Shown here in pieces: positions 8,427 to 13,660 of a stretch of 13,660 nucleotides of DNA (the stretch's first letter is position 1; every line of letters begins with the position of its first letter). This DNA comes from Gammaproteobacteria bacterium (GTDB taxonomy: Bacteria; Pseudomonadota; Gammaproteobacteria; Steroidobacterales; BM003), in NCBI GenBank assembly GCA_026193125.1, contig JAPHSC010000211.1, forward strand, positions 1 through 13,660, in the 5' to 3' direction. The notes under the pieces were generated by a model. The model was not told the DNA's origin. It made no database searches and saw only the letters and a program-made list of their open reading frames with translations. The position numbers and the translations under genes are program-made.

Positions 8427-8456
8427 TGAGCATTCTGGCATTGACGAGCATAGAAT
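8427..8456 (+). promoter_or_regulatory. Candidate promoter for the dipeptidase gene
   Basis: In the 85-base divergent gap (8405-8489), TGAGCA at 8427-8432 (weak -35, 3 of 6) is followed after 18 bases by TAGAAT at 8451-8456 (-10, 5 of 6). This would start transcription near 8463, some 27 bases before the ATG at 8490. A better -35-like TTGACG at 8441-8446 has no acceptable -10 at the right distance. Only consensus matching supports this. Confidence 0.28.
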
Positions 8457-8467
8457 GCAGCCAAAGT

Positions 8468-8496
8468 TATCTACCCTGGAATACATTACATGACAA
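8468..8496 (-). promoter_or_regulatory. Candidate promoter for the iaaA-led operon
   Basis: On the minus strand, TTGTCA (8496-8491, 5 of 6 to the -35 consensus) is followed after 17 bases by TAGATA (8473-8468, 3 of 6) or, with a 19-base spacer, by GATAAC. Transcription would start near 8461, leaving a leader of about 57 bases to ATG 8404. The -35 overlaps the first codons of the divergent dipeptidase gene, so the two promoters would face each other. The match is weak. Confidence 0.25.
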
Positions 8497-9707
8497 AGAC
8501 AATTCGCGCCCTCGCATGGCCTTGTATGTTACTGATTCTTGCGGCCTGCACTGACAAGGATCCCGGGGAAAACGGGGAGGCTGCGCGCCCCGACCCGATC
8601 CTGATTGTGGATACCCACATCGATGTGCCTTACCGTCTACAGGAACATTTTGAGGACGTGACCCGGGCCACAGCGAGTGGTGACTTTGATTACCCGCGCG
8701 CTGTGGCCGGAGGCCTGGGCGTTGCGTTTATGTCGGTCTATGTGCCGGCAGAGTTGCAGGAGCCAGGCAAGGCGCGTGAGGTGGTTGAGGACCTGGTGCA
8801 GACGGTGCAGATGATCGTACAGTCCGGACCCGATAAATTCGCCATGGCCGGGAGTACCGGACAGGCCCTGGACATCGTGGCCGAGGGGAAGATTGCCCTG
8901 GCCATGGGCATGGAGAATGGGGCTGGCCTGGAGGATGACCTGGCGAACGTGGCGTATTTCCGTGACAAGGGTATTAGTTACATCACCCTGACTCATGCAA
9001 AGCCCAATTTGATTTGCGATTCATCCTATGCGCCGGAGCGTCCCTGGGGCGGTCTGAGTCCCTATGGCCGGCGGGTGGTGGAAGAAATGAATCGCGTGGG
9101 CATTATGGTCGATGTGTCGCACGTAAGTGATGAGGCTTTCTGGCAGGTCATGGATATCTCGGCGGTACCCGTGATTGCCAGCCACTCCTCGGCGCGCCAT
9201 TTTACACCTGGCTTCGAACGCAACATGAGCGATGACATGATCCGCCGGCTGGCGCAGGATGGCGGAGTCATACAGATCAATTTCGGCTCCGCTTTTCTCA
9301 CCGTGGCAGCGAACCAGTGGTTCACGGAATTCCTGGCCGCGCAGAATTCATGGATTGCGGCCCAGGAAGTAATGCCGGGCGAGGAGGCCAAGAACGTATT
9401 TGAGGCCGACTACAGGACAAGTCATTCCATGCCCTATGCCCGTCTGGACGATGTGCTTGATCATATCGATCATGTAGTGAAACTGGTTGGGGTGGAGCAT
9501 GTGGGCATAGGCTCGGATTTCGACGGCGTCGGTGACTCCCTTCCTGCCGGATTGAAGGACGTTTCCGCCTACCCGAATTTGATTGACGGGCTGCGTCGGC
9601 GCGGCTACGCGGATGTTGATATTCGCAAGATCATGGGCGCCAATCTGATGCGTGTCTGGCGGGCGGTTGAGACGCATGCCCGCACTATCGGGGAAAGTGC
9701 GAATTGA
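8490..9707 (+). CDS. Membrane dipeptidase, peptidase family M19, lipoprotein
   Basis: Zinc dipeptidase of the renal-dipeptidase family, 405 aa. This family hydrolyses dipeptides, often including those with a D-residue at the C-terminal side. The N-terminus is a lipoprotein signal peptide with lipobox LAAC, so Cys20 should be lipidated and the enzyme anchored facing the periplasm. Metal-site motifs seen are VDTHID (His43, Asp45), GMENG (Glu142), DVSHVSD (His211) and ASHSSARH (His232), with HVGIGSDFDG (Asp343/345). GANLMRVW (383-390) near the C-terminus is also typical. The start ATG 8490 has a weak CTGGA about 10 bases upstream and gives an ideal lipoprotein signal. The gene is divergent from the exported isoaspartyl peptidase, so both products would break down unusual peptides in the cell envelope. 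The cytochrome gene follows after 56 bases. Confidence 0.94.
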   Translation: MTKTIRALAWPCMLLILAACTDKDPGENGEAARPDPILIVDTHIDVPYRLQEHFEDVTRATASGDFDYPRAVAGGLGVAFMSVYVPAELQEPGKAREVVEDLVQTVQMIVQSGPDKFAMAGSTGQALDIVAEGKIALAMGMENGAGLEDDLANVAYFRDKGISYITLTHAKPNLICDSSYAPERPWGGLSPYGRRVVEEMNRVGIMVDVSHVSDEAFWQVMDISAVPVIASHSSARHFTPGFERNMSDDMIRRLAQDGGVIQINFGSAFLTVAANQWFTEFLAAQNSWIAAQEVMPGEEAKNVFEADYRTSHSMPYARLDDVLDHIDHVVKLVGVEHVGIGSDFDGVGDSLPAGLKDVSAYPNLIDGLRRRGYADVDIRKIMGANLMRVWRAVETHARTIGESAN

Positions 9708-9725
9708 CCGGACGCATCCATCGGA

Positions 9726-9754
9726 CCAGTCTGGAAGCTGGTTCTTGAGACTGG
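9726..9754 (+). repeat. Short inverted repeat between dipeptidase and cytochrome genes
   Basis: CCAGTCT (9726-9732) pairs with AGACTGG (9748-9754), a 7-bp stem with a 15-base loop. It ends immediately before the GGAAG (9756-9760) upstream of the cytochrome start. There is no T-run after it, so it is not a convincing terminator. It could affect translation of the cytochrome or be chance. Confidence 0.25.
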
Positions 9755-9763
9755 CGGAAGTGT

Positions 9764-10162
9764 ATGCAAACAAGGATGTTCAGACGCCCGTTGCTGGTGC
9801 TTGGTGGGCTGTTGTTGAGTGCCACCGCGATGGCCCAGGGACGGGTAATTTACCTGGAGAACTGTGCCGCCTGCCACGGACTTTATGCTGCGGGGGACGG
9901 GCCGGTCGCCGCCGTTCTGGTGGTGCCTGTTCCCGATCTGCGCCGCTTATCAGTGCATTCCGCGGGGACCTACCCTGACCAGTGGGTACGCAGGGTTATT
10001 GATGGGCGAGAGCAGATACTCAGCCATGGAGATCGCTACATGCCCGTGTGGGGCAGTGAGTTCTGGTTGCGGGAAGGCGGTGACGAGCAGGCCGAGCAGG
10101 CAGTGCTTGCGCGTATTCAGGACCTGGTGGACTACCTCGCCACGATCCAGGTGACCGATTGA
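9764..10162 (+). CDS. Exported monohaem class I cytochrome c
   Basis: 132 aa. The signal peptide is MQTRMFRRPLLVLGGLLLSATAMA, with likely cleavage near residue 24. A single haem-binding CAACH (Cys34, Cys37, His38) follows closely, and HGDRYMPVWG offers Met93 as distal ligand. This is the compact class I fold expected of a periplasmic electron carrier of about 12 kDa. The mature domain resembles the CcoP/FixP-like or cytochrome c552-type single-haem modules, but I cannot name a subfamily. GGAAG lies just three bases before the chosen ATG; the ATG at 9776 is an alternative with a shorter n-region. It follows the dipeptidase by 56 bases and converges on the cbb3-assembly cluster, overlapping the SafE-like gene by 31 bases. 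A role as electron donor to cbb3 oxidase is only inference from that position. Confidence 0.9.
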   Translation: MQTRMFRRPLLVLGGLLLSATAMAQGRVIYLENCAACHGLYAAGDGPVAAVLVVPVPDLRRLSVHSAGTYPDQWVRRVIDGREQILSHGDRYMPVWGSEFWLREGGDEQAEQAVLARIQDLVDYLATIQVTD

Positions 10163-10899
10163 GCTGTCTGCGGCGCTGCGTGTAGCGCGCTGGTGTGGTG
10201 CCCATGCGAGTGACCGGCTTGGCCGGCCAGCCAGTTCTTTATCGGCAGGGCGGCGGTCCAGATACCGAGTATTACCAGCAATACTCCGCTTAGTCGTCGA
10301 GTGTAGCGTGCGCGGGTGAAACGCTGCAGGCTTCCGGCTGCTGCCCCGGCAGCCATCATGGAAGGCAGGGTCCCCAGTCCGAAAGCCAGCATTAGCATCG
10401 CCCCGTCCAGGGCCTTCCCGGTGCCCGCAGCGGCAACCAGCATGGTATAGGTCAGACCGCAGGGCAGCCATCCCCAGAGCGCGCCCAGGCCGAGCATGCC
10501 CAGGGCGCTGCGTGAGGACAGCAGACGTCTGGCCGCCGGCGAAACCAGGGCCCATATACGTCCACCACCCGCTTCGAGAAAACGGGGCAGGCGCAAGCCC
10601 AAGGCGAAGTTCAAACCGATTAGTACCAGGATCACCCCGGTGAGACCCCGGGTAATTGCGCCCCAGGCGGGCAGGTCTATGGCGCTTCCCAGAGCAAAGG
10701 CTGCCGCGCCTGCAATCGCGCCCGCCAGGCTATAGCTGCCTACACGTCCAAGGTTGTAAAGCAGCACCCATGAGAGATTTCGCCCCTGCGGTCCGGGGCC
10801 GGCCGCGGCTGCGCCGGCGATCCCGCCGCACATACCCAGACAATGGACGCTGCCCAGCAAGCCGGCGAGGAATGCGCCTGCCAGGGTCGAAGCGATCAT
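10132..10899 (-). CDS. TauE/SafE (DsbD_2)-like membrane protein of the cbb3 assembly cluster
   Basis: 255 aa polytopic inner-membrane protein with about six hydrophobic segments. Conserved features are GSVHCLGMCGG (His19, Cys20, Cys24) in the first helix and WGWLPCGLTY (Pro146-Cys147) in a later one. These cysteines resemble those of DsbD/CcdA-like and copper-handling membrane proteins. Databases label the family 'sulfite exporter TauE/SafE' (COG2836 / DsbD_2), but sulfite export is not supported here. After the last helix comes a histidine-rich tail, GHSHGHH (229-235), that could bind metal. The start ATG overlaps the ccoS stop (ATGA, 10896-10899) and has a good GGGAG seven bases upstream. 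Homologues follow ccoS in many proteobacteria, which suggests a part in copper or haem-thiol handling for cbb3 oxidase. Confidence 0.87.
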   Translation of the reverse strand: MIASTLAGAFLAGLLGSVHCLGMCGGIAGAAAAGPGPQGRNLSWVLLYNLGRVGSYSLAGAIAGAAAFALGSAIDLPAWGAITRGLTGVILVLIGLNFALGLRLPRFLEAGGGRIWALVSPAARRLLSSRSALGMLGLGALWGWLPCGLTYTMLVAAAGTGKALDGAMLMLAFGLGTLPSMMAAGAAAGSLQRFTRARYTRRLSGVLLVILGIWTAALPIKNWLAGQAGHSHGHHTSALHAAPQTAQSVTWIVAR

Positions 10900-11117
10900 T
10901 TGTCTTCTCCCAACTGGTCCTCTGCGGGGCCCCCCGGCGTGGACACGGTCCTGTCCGGAATCTCCGGGTGCGGGCGAGAATCGTCGTCCAGCAGAATTTT
11001 CCAGGCCGGGCTGTCCATGTCCTCAAACTGGTCATTGCGCACGGCCCAGAAAAAGGCGGCAATACCCAGACCCAGTAGCAACAAACTCAAGGGGATCAGA
11101 ACCAGCAATATGCTCAT
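10896..11117 (-). CDS. ccoS: cbb3-type cytochrome oxidase assembly protein CcoS
   Basis: 73-aa single-span membrane protein. It starts MSILLVLIPLSLLLLGLGIAAFFWAV (a TM helix at about 2-26) and continues with the CcoS hallmark RNDQFEDMDSPAWKILLDDD. The tail after residue 47 is polar and variable. The longer frame reaching 11228 is only read-through of ccoI coding sequence. ATG 11117 overlaps the ccoI stop (ATGA, 11114-11117) and has AAGG eight bases upstream. CcoS is required in Rhodobacter for cofactor insertion (haem b and Cu-B) into the CcoN subunit. Its size and motif are normal for the family. Confidence 0.95.
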   Translation of the reverse strand: MSILLVLIPLSLLLLGLGIAAFFWAVRNDQFEDMDSPAWKILLDDDSRPHPEIPDRTVSTPGGPAEDQLGEDK

Positions 11118-13597
11118 GCCACAACCTTGTCTGTCGACGGCTCGGGGTCGTCGGAAATCCGGCTGACTCTCAAGGCGTTTACGACTACCAGCAGAGAACT
11201 GGCTGACATGCCAATGGCCGCCATCCATGGCTGCACCATTCCAGCCGCCGCCAGCGGTAACGCTACAGCATTGTAAGCCAGGGCCCAGGCCAGGTTTTGA
11301 CGCACGATTATCAACGTTCCGCGAGCTGTTTTGAGCGCCAACAGCAGGGGCCGAAGGCTGTTGCCCAGGAGAATGCTGTCGGCTGTGCTTTGGGCCAGGG
11401 CAGCGCCCGAGCCCAGCGCCAGGGATATATCGGCGCCTGCCAGGACCGGTGCATCATTGATTCCATCACCCACCATCATGACCTTGTCACCCTTGCTTTG
11501 ACGCTGGCGCAACAAGTCCAGTTTGCTCTCAGGTGTCATGTTGGAGTGCACCTGGCTGATACCCAGCTGATTTGCGAGCGCAAGCACCGCGCTTTCGCGA
11601 TCTCCGCTGGCCAGTTCCACCTCCAGTCCCATGCCTGCCAGACCTCGAATCACTCTCTCAGCCTCGGGCCGGACCCGGTCCTGTAGTTCGATGCTGGCCA
11701 TGGGACCCTGATCGTCACCCAGCACTACCCCGCCAGGCCCGGGGACCCATTCGCAAGCGCGGCCCTCGATGGCCAGTTCCGCGACAAAGTCCGGGTGTCC
11801 AATACGAAGATGCCTGCCGCCGACGTGTCCTTCCACTCCGCGCCCGGTGACGATGCGAATATCCCTGACAGGCTCCGTGCTGTCGATGGTATCGAAGGCG
11901 GAGGCAATCGGGTGCGCGCATTCGCGCTCCAGGGCCGCTGCCAGGCCCAGAGCAAGCCCGGTGGTTACGCCCGGCCGTGTTTGCACCTGGCTGATACGCA
12001 GGCGGCCGTCAGTTAACGTGCCCGTCTTGTCAAAGATAACCCGGGTGCATTTGGACATGGCCTCAAGCGCGTGGGCGCGGGTGATCAAGACGCCGTGTCT
12101 GGCCAGGTGGCTGGTGGCCGCTGTCAGGGCGGTGGGTGTGGCGAGTGACAGGGCGCAGGGGCAGGTAATGACCAGCACCGACAGAGTGATGGGCATAGCC
12201 AGTGCCGGATCGTGCATGCTCCAGAAAATGGCCACGAGGCTGGCTACTGCAAGCACTGCCGCCACGAACCAGGACGCTACCCGGTTGGCCAGCAGGGCCA
12301 ACCGGGGCCGTTCAGCCTGGGCGCGTTCCAGCAGGCGGGTTATGCCCGCGATAACCGTGTCGTGTCCAATAGCCTCGACCCGCACCCGCAAAGGGTCGGT
12401 GACATTGGTGCTGCCGCCCAGCACCGGGTCCGTGACATTGCGAACCACCAGCCGGGACTCGCCACTTATCAGGGACTCGTCCACCCCGCTGCGACCTTCT
12501 TCCACCGTCCCGTCGCAGGGAAACGAGTCCCCGGGTCTTACCAGGATAAGGTCGCCGGTTTTCAGTTCCTTAACGCCGACTCTTTCGCTTGCGCCATTGC
12601 TTATACGCAGCGCCGTGTGAGGCACTGTCCGGGTCAGCGCATCAGCGGTATTGCCCGCCCGGTGCCTGGCCATCATCTCCAGGTATCGACCCAGAGAAAG
12701 AAAAAAAACGAACATTGTTACCGAGTCGAAGTAAACCTCGCCGGTGCCGCGCAGGCTGTTCCATACGCTGGCCAGGTAGGCCGCGCCAATGGCCAGGCTG
12801 ACCGGTACATCCATTCCGAGGGTGCGTGCACGCAGATCGCGCACAGCGCCCCTGAAAAAGGGACCGCCTGCATAGAAGGCCACCGGTGTGGCAACCAGCA
12901 GGCTGACCAGGCGAAGGAACTCGCGAATCCAGGGATCCATGCCCTGAAAAGCGCCCGCATACAGGGACACGGCAAAGGTCATGACCTGCATCATGCCCAG
13001 GCCGGCCACAGCGAGTCTGCGCAGGGCGCGGTGTCGCTCGTGGCGCTGGGCTTTCTCCCAATCGCCGGAGCCTGCCGCATGTGGCCGATATCCCAGCCAC
13101 GCAATATTGGCGAATATTCGGCCGGGGCTGGCGACGGCGGGATCGAAACGCACCAGGCCGCGGCCGGTGGACGGGTTTATCTGGGCGCTGCGTATGCCAT
13201 CGACACCCATGAGGGTGCGCTCAATCAGCCAACTGCAGGCTGCACAGCGCAGGTCCTCGACCAGGATAGAGGCTTCCTCCTCGCCACCGGGAAGCTTGAT
13301 CACGAAGCCATCGCGCAGCTGGGCACGGTCATACACTGTCCAGCTGTCGTCCATCGCCTGGTTTTCAGGACGCGGACCGGGGCCTTCCCGGTAACGGTAA
13401 AACTCGTCCAGCCGGGAGTCGGAAATCAATTGCGCCACTGCCTGGCAGCCGCGGCAACACATGGGTTGCCGGACTCCTGAAACCATTGCGAACAGGGGTT
13501 TATGCGGCAGGGGCTCGCCGCAATGAAAGCAGGGGTCACCGGGAAGGTGGCGGTTTTCGGGCCTTGCCGTGTCCTGGGTGTCTGGGCCGGACTGCAT
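11114..13597 (-). CDS. ccoI: Copper-exporting P1B-type ATPase for cbb3 oxidase assembly (CcoI/FixI)
   Basis: Pumps Cu+ across the inner membrane at the expense of ATP, supplying copper to the Cu-B site of cbb3 cytochrome oxidase. The protein is 827 aa. The N-terminal region has paired cysteines (Cys23/Cys26 in CFHC, then CCRGC at 47-51), as in the ATPase metal-binding domain of FixI proteins. A heavy-metal-associated domain follows with CAAC at 118-121. Core motifs are SGES (378-381), the transmembrane metal site CPC (479-481), the phosphorylation site Asp523 in DKTGT, Cys-Ala-His-Pro (560-563, the P1B HP motif), GDGIND (710-715), Asn776 with MSASS (797-801) in the last helices. ATG 13597 has only a distant AGAGG (13 bases). 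The frame stays open to the window edge, so an upstream start cannot be excluded. It overlaps ccoS by 4 bases. Confidence 0.95.
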   Translation of the reverse strand: MQSGPDTQDTARPENRHLPGDPCFHCGEPLPHKPLFAMVSGVRQPMCCRGCQAVAQLISDSRLDEFYRYREGPGPRPENQAMDDSWTVYDRAQLRDGFVIKLPGGEEEASILVEDLRCAACSWLIERTLMGVDGIRSAQINPSTGRGLVRFDPAVASPGRIFANIAWLGYRPHAAGSGDWEKAQRHERHRALRRLAVAGLGMMQVMTFAVSLYAGAFQGMDPWIREFLRLVSLLVATPVAFYAGGPFFRGAVRDLRARTLGMDVPVSLAIGAAYLASVWNSLRGTGEVYFDSVTMFVFFLSLGRYLEMMARHRAGNTADALTRTVPHTALRISNGASERVGVKELKTGDLILVRPGDSFPCDGTVEEGRSGVDESLISGESRLVVRNVTDPVLGGSTNVTDPLRVRVEAIGHDTVIAGITRLLERAQAERPRLALLANRVASWFVAAVLAVASLVAIFWSMHDPALAMPITLSVLVITCPCALSLATPTALTAATSHLARHGVLITRAHALEAMSKCTRVIFDKTGTLTDGRLRISQVQTRPGVTTGLALGLAAALERECAHPIASAFDTIDSTEPVRDIRIVTGRGVEGHVGGRHLRIGHPDFVAELAIEGRACEWVPGPGGVVLGDDQGPMASIELQDRVRPEAERVIRGLAGMGLEVELASGDRESAVLALANQLGISQVHSNMTPESKLDLLRQRQSKGDKVMMVGDGINDAPVLAGADISLALGSGAALAQSTADSILLGNSLRPLLLALKTARGTLIIVRQNLAWALAYNAVALPLAAAGMVQPWMAAIGMSASSLLVVVNALRVSRISDDPEPSTDKVVA

Positions 13598-13643
13598 TGG
13601 GTGGGTGTGGCCTCTTGGTGAAATCTGGCTGCCGGGCCGGAAC

Positions 13644-13660
13644 TTATTCCAGGTCGCGCG
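13644..13660 (-). CDS. Possible 3' end of an upstream gene (ccoH/fixH expected)
   Basis: On the minus strand, the last bases of the window read Arg-Asp-Leu-Glu then TAA (13646-13644), 46 bases before the ccoI start. ccoH/fixH normally precedes ccoI, so this could be its end. Four codons are far too few to identify a gene, and the other two frames are open here. Position is the only support. Confidence 0.2.

Noticed and set aside
9458..9472. FNR-like palindrome TGATC-ATATC-GATCA
   Set aside because: It lies deep inside the dipeptidase gene, where it encodes a DHIDHV stretch. Its spacing does not match the FNR/Anr site, and no start site follows.
10173..10188. Small GC-rich hairpin (GCGCT/AGCGC) after the cytochrome stop
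   Set aside because: It has only a 5-bp stem, no T-run, and lies inside the SafE-like coding region. It is too weak to call a terminator.
11118..11228. Longer N-terminus for CcoS
   Set aside because: The extra 37 residues are out-of-frame ccoI coding sequence. CcoS proteins begin at the membrane helix, and ATG 11117 forms an ATGA overlap.
12212..13480. Open frame of 422 codons on the + strand, opposite ccoI
   Set aside because: It is antisense to a fully motif-supported P-type ATPase, and its translation has no recognisable domain and a low-complexity composition. It is a by-product of GC-rich codon use.

Overview
The window looks like a chromosomal segment of a GC-rich Gammaproteobacterium, probably an aerobic or microaerobic marine-type heterotroph. 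The grounds are a proteobacterial (class 1) glutamate-cysteine ligase, a cbb3-oxidase assembly cluster (ccoI-ccoS-TauE/SafE-like), tight operons with 4-base stop/start overlaps, and an HAE1-type RND efflux pump. The taxonomic placement is inference only. I see no mobile element, CRISPR array, tRNA or rRNA. Coding density is very high and there is no gene-free stretch longer than about 100 bases.

Left part (1-1521, + strand): the 3' portion of gshA, truncated by the window edge. It converges on a minus-strand gene set. A strong 17-bp hairpin (1539-1576) lies between them, and the stop codon of the RND gene falls at its apex.

Centre left (1555-8404, - strand): five closely packed genes that read as one transcription unit, in transcription order. 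They are a secreted isoaspartyl peptidase/L-asparaginase (Ntn hydrolase), a sulfotransferase-like P-loop protein, a PLP-dependent class IV aminotransferase, a periplasmic adaptor and an RND inner-membrane pump. The second and third genes overlap by 4 bases. From memory, they match the N- and C-terminal halves of the plant chloroplast 'branched-chain-amino-acid aminotransferase-like' fusion proteins. This gene pair, placed next to an efflux pump, is the most interesting item in the window and has no established function that I know of.

Centre right (8490-10162, + strand): a lipoprotein membrane dipeptidase (peptidase M19), transcribed divergently from the asparaginase across an 85-base gap, followed by a small exported monohaem c-type cytochrome.

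Right part (10132-13597, - strand): ccoI (FixI-type Cu+ P-type ATPase), ccoS, and a TauE/SafE (DsbD_2)-like membrane protein with a histidine-rich tail, all joined by ATGA overlaps. Together they serve copper delivery to and maturation of cbb3 cytochrome oxidase. The cytochrome gene and the SafE-like gene converge and overlap by 31 bases. The last 17 bases of the window may hold the 3' end of an upstream cco/fix gene.
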